Source of the DNA: Eubacteriales bacterium
GTDB taxonomy: Bacteria > Bacillota > Clostridia > Lachnospirales > Lachnospiraceae
Assembly: GCA_030537135.1 (NCBI GenBank)
Contig: JAUNOP010000004.1
Location: 56,076-120,075, forward strand
Direction: 5' to 3'
Length of the DNA: 64,000 nucleotides
Below, piece by piece: positions 26,393 to 34,627 of the stretch; position 1 is the stretch's first letter, and each line of letters begins with the position of its first letter. Made by a program: the position numbers and the translations under genes. The notes under the pieces are model-generated. The model made no database searches. It was not told the DNA's origin and worked only from the letters and a program-made list of their open reading frames with translations.

Positions 26393-26998
26393 ATGGTTAC
26401 AATTCTATATGAAGTACATGACAATTTGTATGTGAATCTTACAAACAAATGTCCCTGCGCCTGTACCTTCTGCCTGAGACAGACAAGAGACCATATGGAG
26501 AACTCAGATTCTTTGTGGCTCGATCATACGCCGTCTCTTGAGGAGGTTCTTGGAGAATTTGCAAGGTTTGACATGAGTAAATACAGGGAGGTTGTTTTCT
26601 GCGGCTTTGGAGAGCCTATGGAGGCTCTGGATGTGCTGCTTGAGACAGCGCGCTTTATAAAGAAAACCTATCATAAGCCTGTGAGGATTAACACGAATGG
26701 GCTTGGCGATCTGATTCACCAGAAGGAGGTTGCGCCTCTTCTTGAGGGACTGGTTGATACGGTTTCCATCAGCCTGAACACGCCGGATGCAGAGCAGTAT
26801 CTGAAGCTGGTGCGCCCAAAGTTCGGAAAAGAGTCCTATGCTGCCATGCTGGATTTTGCCAGAAAATGTACGCGCTATGTTCCCCATGTGGTTCTGACAA
26901 CAGTCGATACAACTCTTACAAAGGAACAGGAGCAGCAATGCGCGGCAATCTGCCAAAGCGTGGGAGCTGCCTACCGCATTCGTCCCTGGGAGGACTGA
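26393..26998 (+). CDS. Radical SAM protein, TatD-associated type
   Basis: The 201-aa protein holds the radical SAM cluster motif in NKCPCACTFCLR (C-x3-C-x2-C), followed by GFGEPMEALDVLLE and RINTNGLGDL; this matches the short radical SAM family often found beside or fused to TatD nucleases. No TatD gene is adjacent here. Its substrate is not known. The start has GAAAGGA seven bases upstream. It could form part of the same transcript as the kinase, 130 bases upstream, but that gap has no clear promoter or terminator. Confidence 0.85.
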   Translation: MVTILYEVHDNLYVNLTNKCPCACTFCLRQTRDHMENSDSLWLDHTPSLEEVLGEFARFDMSKYREVVFCGFGEPMEALDVLLETARFIKKTYHKPVRINTNGLGDLIHQKEVAPLLEGLVDTVSISLNTPDAEQYLKLVRPKFGKESYAAMLDFARKCTRYVPHVVLTTVDTTLTKEQEQQCAAICQSVGAAYRIRPWED

Positions 26999-27021
26999 AG
27001 AGAGCTGTAAAAGTCTCTGCC

Positions 27022-27046
27022 GTTACTGAGAACGGAGTGAACAGTA
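27022..27046 (+). repeat. Family B inverted repeat, minimal copy
   Basis: GTTACTGAGAACGGAGTGAA followed by CAGTA; almost identical to the copy nested at 32356. Confidence 0.65.
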
Positions 27047-27123
27047 CCCCACTGCTTATTGCTTATTGCTTTTCGCAGCAGGAATTACTTGATTTGGTCA
27101 AAAAAATTGTTATAATAAAATAA

Positions 27124-27157
27124 AAAAGTACCCGGTTTTTGAAACCCGGTACTTTTT
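27124..27157 (+). terminator. Terminator before larB
   Basis: AAAAGTACC ... GGTACTTTTT arms enclose an inner CGGTTT/AAACCCG pairing with one mismatch, ending in a T run. Confidence 0.85.
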
Positions 27158-27160
27158 ATG

Positions 27161-27203
27161 CGATAAGCCCGGAAAGTGGTTGCCATGCTTGCGACGCGAA
27201 GCT
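27161..27203 (+). repeat. Family C repeat behind a terminator, copy 1
   Basis: GATAAGCCCGGAAAGTGGTT then GCCATGCTTGCGACGCGAAGC resembles the element at 48695, which also follows a terminator by a few bases. The remaining gap to larB contains a GGATAGGG/CCCTATCC hairpin (27290-27310) and no gene. Confidence 0.55.
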
Positions 27204-27342
27204 AGTCCTTTAGGGCATGAGCAGACATTTGACGGGCAACGGACAGCAAACAGCTTTGCTGTGAGTTGTCCGCGGTATCGCGCGGATAGGGGAACTGGTT
27301 TTCCCTATCCGATTGATTATTAAACGGAAGGAGACGCAATTA

Positions 27343-28095
27343 TTGAAGGTAGAGCAGATACTGGAACAGGTACAAAAGGGTACCTTGTCAATAGAAGAAG
27401 CAAAACAGAAATTGCATACTGGCACCTTTGAGGAAATGGGCTATGCAAAGCTTGATACAGACAGAAAGAATCGCACCGGATTTTCAGAGGTCATTTTCTG
27501 CAGCGGAAAAGCAGACGAGCATCTGCTGCACATTTTTGAGCGAATCTGCAGCATGGAGGGAGAGGTTCTGGGAACTCGGGCTTCCCAGCAGCAATATGAG
27601 CTGGTAAAGAGATATTTTCCGCAGGTAGAATACAATCCCCTGTCCAGAATTTTGAAGATAGAGAAGCCAGACAAGAAGAGAATCGGAAAAATTGCAGTAT
27701 GCACGGCCGGAACCGCAGACATTCCGGTTGCAGAGGAGGCAGCCCAGACAGCAGAGTTTTTCGGCTCTCATGTGGAGCGCATCTATGATGTGGGAGTGAG
27801 CGGCGTGCATCGGCTCTTTTCCAGAATTGACCAGATTCAGAGCGCCAACTGCGTGATTGCAGCAGCAGGAATGGAGGGGGCGCTGGCAAGCGTACTGGGA
27901 GGGCTGGTGAGCAATCCGGTAATTGCGGTTCCAACGTCAGTGGGATATGGAGCCAATTTTCATGGTCTGTCCGCACTTCTTACAATGATTAATTCCTGTG
28001 CCAATGGAATTGCGGTTGTTAATATTGATAATGGGTATGGCGCAGGCTATATGGCAACACAGATTAACCGTCTGGCAGAAGGAGGAAACCGATGA
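27343..28095 (+). CDS. larB: Nickel-pincer cofactor biosynthesis protein LarB
   Basis: LarB carboxylates nicotinic acid adenine dinucleotide, the first step to the nickel-pincer nucleotide of lactate racemase and related enzymes. The 250-aa protein has an N-terminal helical part (KVEQILEQVQKGTLSIEEAK) and a C-terminal AIR-carboxylase-like domain with AVCTAGTADIPVAEEAAQTA, DVGVSGVHRL, AGMEGALASVLGGLV and PTSVGYGA. I choose the TTG start at 27343 because GGAAGGAG is nine bases upstream; the TTG at 27313 has no ribosome site. larC overlaps its stop by four bases. Confidence 0.93.
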   Translation: MKVEQILEQVQKGTLSIEEAKQKLHTGTFEEMGYAKLDTDRKNRTGFSEVIFCSGKADEHLLHIFERICSMEGEVLGTRASQQQYELVKRYFPQVEYNPLSRILKIEKPDKKRIGKIAVCTAGTADIPVAEEAAQTAEFFGSHVERIYDVGVSGVHRLFSRIDQIQSANCVIAAAGMEGALASVLGGLVSNPVIAVPTSVGYGANFHGLSALLTMINSCANGIAVVNIDNGYGAGYMATQINRLAEGGNR

Positions 28096-29435
28096 AAAGC
28101 TTATATTTGGAATGCAGCTCTGGAATCAGCGGAGATATGACAGTAGCGGCTCTGATTGACCTGGGAGCGGACAGGGAGCAGCTTATGCATGCTCTGGACA
28201 GTCTTCCCCTGGAGGGCTATCGAGTGGAAATCAGCAGAGTTTCAAAATCCGGGATTGACGCCTGTGATTTTCGTGTGATTCTGGATGCAGAGCATGAGAA
28301 CCATGACCACGACATGGAGTATCTGCATGGTCACAGTCATGAAGAAGCGCATCATAGCCATGAAGGGGAAGCACATCACAGTCATGGAGAGGACGCGCAT
28401 CATATCCATGGAGAGGAACACTGCCATGAGCATACAGGAACCCATGACCATGTGCATGTACACAGAGGAATGAAGGAGATCCGGGAGATTATTAAGGCAG
28501 GAGACCTGACGCAGGGGGCGAAAAGCCTTGCCCTTCGCATTTTCTCTATTCTTGCACAGGCAGAGGGAAAGGCTCATGGACGCTCTCCTGAGGAGGTGCA
28601 TTTTCATGAGGTGGGAGCAGTGGATTCAATTGTGGATATTGTATCTGCTGCCGTGTGTATGGATAATCTTGGAATAGAGGATGTAATTGTGCCTTACCTG
28701 TGCGAGGGAAGAGGAACTGTTCGCTGCATGCACGGAATTCTTCCGATTCCTGTGCCGGCAGTTTCCAATATTGTTCAGGCATATCAGCTTCCTATGCGTA
28801 TTTTAAATATGGAAGGAGAGCTTGTGACGCCGACAGGGGCGGCCTTTGCTGCGGCTGTCCGTACCTCTGGCACACTTCCGGAGAGATTCTGCATCAGCCG
28901 CATTGGAATTGGGGCAGGAAAACGCATATATGAATGTCCCGGAATTCTCCGAGCCATGCTGATTGAACACAACGAAGAGAAAGAGGATATGGTTTATAAG
29001 CTGGAGACAAACATAGACGACTGTACAGGAGAGACTCTGGGCTATGTTCTGGACAGGCTGATGCTTTCAGGAGCCAGGGATGTGCATTACATTCCCTGCT
29101 TTATGAAGAAAAACCGCCCTGCCTGGATCCTCACTGTCATTTGCACAGCAGATACGGTAGAAAAGCTGGAGAAGATTATCTTTCAGGAGACAACCACCAT
29201 TGGCATACGAAAGATGAAGCTGGAGCGCAGTGTCCTCAAAAGAAAAGAGCGCACAGTTACAACCGCTCTGGGACAGGCCAGGGTAAAGGTATGTACAGGG
29301 GATACGGGAGAATGGTACTATCCAGAATATGAGAGCATTGCCGCGCTTAGCCGTGAAAACGGACTTCCCTATTCACAGGTGTATGAAATCGTGCGCAGAC
29401 AGTGCGAGGAAGATGCAGCAAACAGAGATATGTGA
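28092..29435 (+). CDS. larC: Nickel-pincer cofactor biosynthesis protein LarC
   Basis: LarC inserts nickel into the pincer nucleotide, using CTP. The 447-aa protein is a single uninterrupted frame, whereas Lactiplantibacillus larC needs a ribosomal frameshift. Residues 1-60 have SSGISGDMTVAALIDLGADR; residues about 65-120 are an extraordinarily His-rich metal-storage stretch with repeated HSHE/HHSHGE units; VHFHEVGAVDSIVDIVSAAV and the LETNIDDCTGETLGYVLDRL core follow. larE and any larA-type apoenzyme are absent from the window, so the cofactor user is encoded elsewhere. Confidence 0.95.
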   Translation: MKSLYLECSSGISGDMTVAALIDLGADREQLMHALDSLPLEGYRVEISRVSKSGIDACDFRVILDAEHENHDHDMEYLHGHSHEEAHHSHEGEAHHSHGEDAHHIHGEEHCHEHTGTHDHVHVHRGMKEIREIIKAGDLTQGAKSLALRIFSILAQAEGKAHGRSPEEVHFHEVGAVDSIVDIVSAAVCMDNLGIEDVIVPYLCEGRGTVRCMHGILPIPVPAVSNIVQAYQLPMRILNMEGELVTPTGAAFAAAVRTSGTLPERFCISRIGIGAGKRIYECPGILRAMLIEHNEEKEDMVYKLETNIDDCTGETLGYVLDRLMLSGARDVHYIPCFMKKNRPAWILTVICTADTVEKLEKIIFQETTTIGIRKMKLERSVLKRKERTVTTALGQARVKVCTGDTGEWYYPEYESIAALSRENGLPYSQVYEIVRRQCEEDAANRDM

Positions 29436-29447
29436 AGTAAAAATAAA

Positions 29448-29590
29448 GTTACTGCTCATGGGCGACTATTCCGCGAGGTGTTTTCGTGTCAAAGGTATGA
29501 AAATCCCGAGATAATCGGCGCGAAATGCGGCAGAATGCGGCATTTCTGTGCATCGCGAAGCGTGTTGCTGTGAACGCAGTGAGCAGTAAC
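29448..29590. repeat. Family B element, longest copy (143 bp)
   Basis: Bounded by perfect 11-bp inverted ends, GTTACTGCTCA and TGAGCAGTAAC, with internal GGGCGACTATTCCGCG and GCTGTGAACGCAG. It contains no ORF of note and looks like a small non-autonomous inverted-repeat element between larC and alsT. Confidence 0.7.
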
Positions 29591-29628
29591 AAAATAAAAA
29601 AAATATAAAAACAAAATAAAGAAAAAAC

Positions 29629-29977
29629 TTGACATTTCTTTAATACTGTGATAATTTATTCGAGTAAAGTGAAGGATTACCAAATATCTTATTACAAAAA
29701 AATGTTAGAAAGCATAATGCTTGCAATGGAGTGAGCATGGAAATGCTGTGTTTGTGCTGTAATAAGGCCTCATGTGCCTTATGAGTCTGCAAACCGGTAT
29801 TTCCCTGCTTTTTTTCGTTCTTGGCTTCTCCCTCGAAGCTTCTGTTTATGAGACCGGTAAAACTTCCTGGGCTCTGCGCGAGAGCACATTCGGAGTATGA
29901 AAGCTGATTTTCATACCTATCTTTATGGCAGGTGCAGGACCTGCCATGCAGAGGAAAAAATGAAACGATGAGAGGAG
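29629..29977 (+). promoter_or_regulatory. alsT promoter and long structured leader
   Basis: TTGACA (29629-29634) with GATAAT/TAATTT 15-17 bases downstream is the promoter. The leader then runs about 320 bases. From 29783 it holds a core also found before glmS: TCTGCA (29784-29789) able to pair with TGCAGA (29947-29952), ATGAGACCGGTAAAACTTCC (29848 on), a GGCAGG/CCTGCC hairpin and then CATGCAGAGGAAAAAATGA (29945-29963), a few bases before the ribosome site. It may be a riboswitch, but I do not recognise the class. Confidence 0.6.
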
Positions 29978-29986
29978 AAAAAAACA

Positions 29987-31477
29987 ATGCTTGATATGAT
30001 TGCAAACATTAACGGCAAAATCAATGGTTTTGTCTGGGGCGTCCCCATGCTGATTCTTCTGGTAGGAACCGGAATTTTGATGACCGTGCTTACCAAGGTT
30101 TTTCAGATTTCTCACATTGGCTACTGGATGAAACATACCCTTGGAAGTATTTTTACAGATAAGCACATTACAAAGCACACAGACCAGGAGGATCAGTCTA
30201 TTTCCCAGTTCCAGTCCCTGTGTACAGCCCTGGCTGCCACAATTGGCACTGGAAACATTGTGGGCGTGTCCTCTGCACTTCTGTTTGGAGGCCCTGGAGC
30301 CATCTTTTGGATGTGGATTGTTGCCTTTTTTGGCATGATGACCAACTATTCCGAGAATGTCCTTGGTATTTACTACCGCCGGAAAAATGCAAAGGGCGAG
30401 TGGAGTGGAGGCGCTATGTATTATCTGAGAGACGGCCTTGGCTCAAAGGCAGGAATGAAGCAGGTAGGAGCGATTCTGGCAGTGCTTTTCTCTGTTTTCT
30501 GTCTTCTGGCTTCCTTTGGTATCGGCAACATGAGCCAGATTAACTCGATTGCCGGCAACATGAAGGCTGCTTTCCATGTCCCTCCTGTTGTCACCGGAGT
30601 TGTTCTGATGATTGTAGCTGCTCTTGTTATCCTGGGCGGAATTAAGAGAATTGCCTCTGTGACAGAAAAGCTGGTTCCATTTATGGCAATTATCTATATT
30701 GTAGGCGCTTTGGTGGTCTGTATTGCAAATATCGGAGAGTTTGGCCATGTATTTTCCGCTATTTTTAAGGGCGCATTTGCCATGAAGGCTGTGGGCGGCG
30801 GTATCGTAGGCTCTGGAATTAAGCTTGCGCTGACCTGGGGAATGAAACGAGGCGTATTCTCCAATGAGGCGGGTCTTGGTTCTTCTGTTATGGTACATTC
30901 CAGCTCCAATGTAAAGGAGCCTGTGCGTCAGGGAATGTGGGGCATTTTCGAGGTATTTGCCGACACGATTGTTGTATGTACCCTGACTGCCTTTACGGTA
31001 TTGTCCTCTGGTCTGGTTGACCTGGACACAGGCGTTGTTATCAGCAGCGCAGAGGGCTCTGCCCTGGTTGGAGAGGCCTTTGCCACAGTATTTGGAAGCG
31101 CAGGTCCGGCATTTATTGCGATTGCCATTTTGTTGTTTGCATTTTCTACAGTGCTTGGATGGAGCCATTATGGAACAAAGGCCTTTGAATACTTATTTGG
31201 TTCCAGTGCAACCATTATTTATCGTGTGATTTTCATCGTATTTATTCTGTGCGGCGCGACTATGAGCCTGGATTTGGCCTGGGATTTGTCGGATACCTTC
31301 AATGGCCTTATGGCGATTCCAAACCTGATTGGCGTTATCTCCCTCTCTCCGGTTGTGTGCAAAATCACACAGAACTATGTGGCTCGCAAAATAAAAGGCG
31401 AGAAGATAAAGCCTATGCTTTCTGCTTTTCCGGAAATCCAGAAAATGCAGGAAAAAGGGCTGGATGAGAGCGACTGA
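29987..31477 (+). CDS. alsT: Sodium:amino acid symporter, AlsT/AgcS family
   Basis: The 496-aa protein has about eleven membrane segments and the AGCS signatures (FQSLCTALAATIGTGNIVGV, GPGAIFWMWIVAFFGMMTNY, GGAMYYLRDGLG, KRGVFSNEAGLGSS). Members import alanine, glycine or glutamine with sodium. Its long structured leader resembles that of glmS, which consumes glutamine, so glutamine or a related amino acid is a reasonable substrate guess. AGAGGAG lies eleven bases before the ATG, and a strong terminator follows. Confidence 0.94.
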   Translation: MLDMIANINGKINGFVWGVPMLILLVGTGILMTVLTKVFQISHIGYWMKHTLGSIFTDKHITKHTDQEDQSISQFQSLCTALAATIGTGNIVGVSSALLFGGPGAIFWMWIVAFFGMMTNYSENVLGIYYRRKNAKGEWSGGAMYYLRDGLGSKAGMKQVGAILAVLFSVFCLLASFGIGNMSQINSIAGNMKAAFHVPPVVTGVVLMIVAALVILGGIKRIASVTEKLVPFMAIIYIVGALVVCIANIGEFGHVFSAIFKGAFAMKAVGGGIVGSGIKLALTWGMKRGVFSNEAGLGSSVMVHSSSNVKEPVRQGMWGIFEVFADTIVVCTLTAFTVLSSGLVDLDTGVVISSAEGSALVGEAFATVFGSAGPAFIAIAILLFAFSTVLGWSHYGTKAFEYLFGSSATIIYRVIFIVFILCGATMSLDLAWDLSDTFNGLMAIPNLIGVISLSPVVCKITQNYVARKIKGEKIKPMLSAFPEIQKMQEKGLDESD

Positions 31478-31500
31478 TATGCCTGAATTTACATAACAGA

Positions 31501-31537
31501 AAAAAAGAATCCTTTTCTGAAAAGGATTCTTTTTTTC
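31501..31537 (+). terminator. Terminator after alsT
   Basis: AAAAAGAATCCTTTT pairs with AAAAGGATTCTTTTT around CTG, followed by more T. Confidence 0.93.
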
Positions 31538-31647
31538 TGCAATTAGAAATTTTCCTCTTTGCAGAATATGTGTATGTGCTTTATAATAATAAAAAAAGAT
31601 TGACGAATTGTGTTCACGATACGGAAAGATAAGAGAAAGGACATCAC

Positions 31648-32274
31648 TTGGATATGATGGGAAAAACACATATGGTTTGCGGAACAGCATGTGCGCTGTG
31701 CGTTCTGCAGCCTACAACGATTCGGGAATGGGTGATTTGTACAGGAGCAGCCGCAATAGGCGCGGTTATCAGCGATATTGATGTGACTACTTCAGATTCC
31801 CGTGAGACGCTCAACAAAATTACATTTCTCTCTGTGCTTATTGCGATAGCTGTGTGCTGCTTGGAATATCAATGGCATCTTGGAATCATGCGGAATTTTA
31901 ACAGGGAAAGCAATTTGTTCCGACTGGTTGTAGGCTTTGCTGTTTTTCTCGGTATCTGTACCTTTGGAAAAAATCAGCCGCATCGCTCCTTTATGCATTC
32001 CTTTGCTGGACTTGCGAGTCTTAGCATTGTGCTTTACCTGGTCTATCCGCCGCTTGCCGCGCCGTTTGCAATAGCCATGCTCTCACATATAATGCTGGAT
32101 ATTCTCAACAGAAGAAAGGTGAGACTCTTCTATCCCCTGCGCGGCGGTCTTTGCCTTCGCCTGTGCAGCGCGAACGGATTGGTAAACAAAGCATTTCTTG
32201 CGATCGGAAGCGCTGTCTTTGCCGTCTATTCAGGAATGCTGCTTTTCACAAAAATAAAAGGATTTTTGGGGTAA
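31648..32274 (+). CDS. YdjM-type membrane-bound metal-dependent hydrolase
   Basis: The 208-aa protein has the N-terminal KTHMVCGTACALCVL and later NQPHRSFMHSFAGLASLSIV plus MLSHIMLDILNRRKVRLFYP, the histidine and aspartate pattern of the YdjM (DUF457) inner-membrane family, with about five membrane segments. Function is not settled; relatives are often damage-inducible. The TTG at 31648 has AAAGGA at ideal distance; ATG at 31654 is the alternative and changes only two residues. Confidence 0.85.
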   Translation: MDMMGKTHMVCGTACALCVLQPTTIREWVICTGAAAIGAVISDIDVTTSDSRETLNKITFLSVLIAIAVCCLEYQWHLGIMRNFNRESNLFRLVVGFAVFLGICTFGKNQPHRSFMHSFAGLASLSIVLYLVYPPLAAPFAIAMLSHIMLDILNRRKVRLFYPLRGGLCLRLCSANGLVNKAFLAIGSAVFAVYSGMLLFTKIKGFLG

Positions 32275-32306
32275 ATGAGAAACTGCGGCAGCAGCTACAC
32301 AGGTTA

Positions 32307-32405
32307 TGAGCAAGCGGCGAAGCGGACATCGTACCCTATGGGTACTGCGAATCTCGTTACTGAGAACGGAGTGAACAGTAACGGGTATGCGAATTTCCGC
32401 TTGAT
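32307..32405 (+). repeat. Family A repeat, copy 5, with a family B copy inserted
   Basis: The A core (GAGCAAGCGGCGAAGCGGAC, CCCTATGGGTACTGCGAAT) is interrupted at 32356-32382 by a minimal B element (GTTACTGAGAACGGAGTGAA then CAGTAAC), after which the A core resumes with TGCGAATTTCCGCTTGAT. This nesting shows B can land inside A. Confidence 0.8.
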
Positions 32406-32420
32406 TTATTTACAAATCCC

Positions 32421-32741
32421 TTGACAGCATACCCATCCATTGCTATGATAAATATGTCTGCAGAAGCAGCGAAGAAAGCCGCTTTTGCACAATATTATAA
32501 TCTTCAGGGCAGGGTGCAAGTCCCTACCGGCGGTAAAGCCCGCGAGCCAAATGGCATGATTCGGTGAGATTCCGAAGCCGACAGTACAGTCTGGATGAGA
32601 GAAGATATCTATGCAGAAGGAGACGTGCGGCTCCACGTGAACACCCAGTGCCTGTGTTCAGGGATTTCGCGAAAAAAACCGCTTCTGCAAAAGACTTCAA
32701 AAGGCTTGCTCTGAAATGGTGTTCCGTTTCAGAGCTTTTTT
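32421..32741 (+). promoter_or_regulatory. rib operon promoter and FMN riboswitch with terminator
   Basis: TTGACA (32421-32426), 17 bases and TATGAT (32444-32449) form the promoter. The RFN element spans about 32500-32606, with CTTCAGGGCAGGGTGCAAGT, CCCTACCGGCGGTAAAGCCC, GCGAGCC and GATTCGGTGAGATTCCGAAG, then CCGACAGTACAGTCTGGATG. A terminator, GCTCTGAAA with TTTCAGAGC plus seven T (32707-32741), precedes ribD, so FMN should shut the operon off. Confidence 0.97.
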
Positions 32742-32828
32742 TGTACGATAAGCCCTGCAGCGTTCTGTCTGCAGGTTTTTTTGTTTTAGGGAAAAATTTT
32801 CACCCACGCACCTGGAGGGGAGGAGAGC

Positions 32829-33914
32829 ATGACAGACGAAAAATATATGAGACGAGCCATAGAGTTGGCAAAGCAGGGCTTTGGCTGGGTAAATCCGAAC
32901 CCAATGGTCGGAGCTGTGATTGTAAAGGACAACAAAATTATAGGAGAAGGCTATCATAAGGCATATGGGCAGCTCCATGCAGAGAGAAATGCCTTTGCCT
33001 CCCTCACAGAATCAGCACAAGGAGCGACACTTTATGTGACGCTGGAGCCCTGCTGTCACTATGGGAAGACGCCTCCTTGTACAGAGGCCATTCTGGAGCA
33101 TGGCGTCTCCAGGGTCATCATCGGCTCCAGAGACCCGAACCCAAAGGTCTCTGGAAAAGGATCTGCCATTTTGCGAAAAGCAGGGGTTCAGGTGACAGAG
33201 GACTTTCTGAAAGAGGAATGCGACAGACTGAATCCTGTGTTTTTCCATTACATCACCACAAAAACGCCCTATGTTATTATGAAATACGCCATGACAGCAG
33301 ACGGAAAGACTGCAACCAGAACAGGCGCCTCCAAATGGATCACAGGAAATTTAGCCAGAGAGGAGGTGCATCGCCTGCGGCATGGCTGCATGGGGATTAT
33401 GGCAGGAATCGGCACAGTGCTGGCAGACGACCCTATGCTGAACACAAGAGTGGAAGGTCTCAAAAGCCCGGTGCGTATTCTCTGCGACAGCAGTCTTAGA
33501 ATTCCCGAACACAGCCGTATCTGCCAGAGCGCTGGGGAGTACCGGACAATTCTCGCCTTTGCAAGGAGAGATCCTGCGAAGGAGGAACGCCTCTCTTCAC
33601 TGGGAATAGAGCTTCTCTTTTGCCCGGATGCAGAGGAAAGGGTGAACCTTCAGAGCCTTATGAAGCAGCTGGGAGAAAAGGGAATAGACAGCATACTTCT
33701 TGAGGGAGGAGGAACCCTGAATGAGAGCGCCCTCAGAGCCGGAATTGTACACAGGGTAATTGCCTTTGTCGCGCCAAAGCTGTTCGGCGGCGCAGACGCC
33801 AGGACTCCTGTGGAAGGAGCTGGCGTTTCGCTTCCAGAGGAGTGCGTGAAGCTAAGGCTTCAGGACGTGAAAAGGGTAGGAGAGGACCTGCGCATAGAAT
33901 ACGATGTTTTATAA
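32829..33914 (+). CDS. ribD: Riboflavin biosynthesis deaminase/reductase RibD
   Basis: The bifunctional 361-aa enzyme deaminates and then reduces the pyrimidine intermediate of riboflavin synthesis. The N-terminal deaminase has the zinc motif HAERNAF and TLEPCCHYGKTPPCTEAI; the reductase begins near residue 150 (PYVIMKYAMTADGKTATRTG, LLEGGGTLNESALRAGIV). The start has GGAGGGGAGGAG upstream. First gene of ribD-ribE-ribBA-ribH, controlled by the FMN riboswitch. Confidence 0.97.
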   Translation: MTDEKYMRRAIELAKQGFGWVNPNPMVGAVIVKDNKIIGEGYHKAYGQLHAERNAFASLTESAQGATLYVTLEPCCHYGKTPPCTEAILEHGVSRVIIGSRDPNPKVSGKGSAILRKAGVQVTEDFLKEECDRLNPVFFHYITTKTPYVIMKYAMTADGKTATRTGASKWITGNLAREEVHRLRHGCMGIMAGIGTVLADDPMLNTRVEGLKSPVRILCDSSLRIPEHSRICQSAGEYRTILAFARRDPAKEERLSSLGIELLFCPDAEERVNLQSLMKQLGEKGIDSILLEGGGTLNESALRAGIVHRVIAFVAPKLFGGADARTPVEGAGVSLPEECVKLRLQDVKRVGEDLRIEYDVL

Positions 33915-33951
33915 AGGAATGCGCAGACACAGGAAAAAGAGGAAAAAATAT

Positions 33952-34608
33952 ATGTTTACAGGGATTATTGAAGAGCTTGGAACAATCCGAAGACTTGCCC
34001 TGGCAGGAAGCTCAGGGAGTATTTCGATTGGAGCCAGAAAGGTTTTAAATGGAACAAAAATCGGAGACAGCATTGCTGTGAATGGTATCTGTCTTACTGT
34101 CACCTCCCTGGATGCAGGGGGATTTACGGCGGATGTGATGGCTGAAACCATAAGGAGGAGCAACCTTGGAGCGGCAAGGCCAGGAGAAAAGGTGAATCTG
34201 GAGCGCGCCATGGCAGCAGACGGGAGGTTCGGAGGACACCTGGTTTCCGGCCATATTGACGGCACAGGACGAATCGTCTCCTACAGGCAGGAGGAGAATG
34301 CAGTGTGGGTATCCATAGAAGCAGAACCAGCTATTTTACGTCTTATTGTGGAAAAGGGTTCTGTGTGCATTGACGGAATCAGCCTTACCGTAGCTTCTGT
34401 ATCCTTTACCTCCTTTCAGGTATCCGTTATTCCGCATACAGGAGAGGAGACCACTCTTCTGAAAAAGAAACCAGGAGATCTGGTGAATCTGGAAAATGAC
34501 ATAATAGGGAAATACGTGGAAAAGCTATTAGGCTCTGGCTTCGTTTCTTCCGAAAAAAAGAAAAACTCAGGAGAAATGACAGTGAAGTTTTTAGAAAAAT
34601 ATTTATAG
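33952..34608 (+). CDS. ribE: Riboflavin synthase, alpha chain
   Basis: The 218-aa protein begins with the invariant [10 protein letters not shown] and has two homologous lumazine-binding barrels ([20 protein letters not shown] and [40 protein letters not shown]). It dismutates two 6,7-dimethyl-8-ribityllumazine molecules to riboflavin. An upstream in-frame ATG at 33904 is rejected because the conserved N-terminus starts at 33952. Confidence 0.97.
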   Translation: MFTGIIEELGTIRRLALAGSSGSISIGARKVLNGTKIGDSIAVNGICLTVTSLDAGGFTADVMAETIRRSNLGAARPGEKVNLERAMAADGRFGGHLVSGHIDGTGRIVSYRQEENAVWVSIEAEPAILRLIVEKGSVCIDGISLTVASVSFTSFQVSVIPHTGEETTLLKKKPGDLVNLENDIIGKYVEKLLGSGFVSSEKKKNSGEMTVKFLEKYL

Positions 34609-34627
34609 TTGCCAAAGGAGAGAAGCT

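Noticed and set aside
29780-29963. Glycine riboswitch before alsT
   Set aside because: The characteristic GGAGAG and CGAAGG blocks are absent.
30443-31168. Reverse ORF of 241 codons inside alsT
   Set aside because: Antisense shadow of a membrane protein gene, without start signals.
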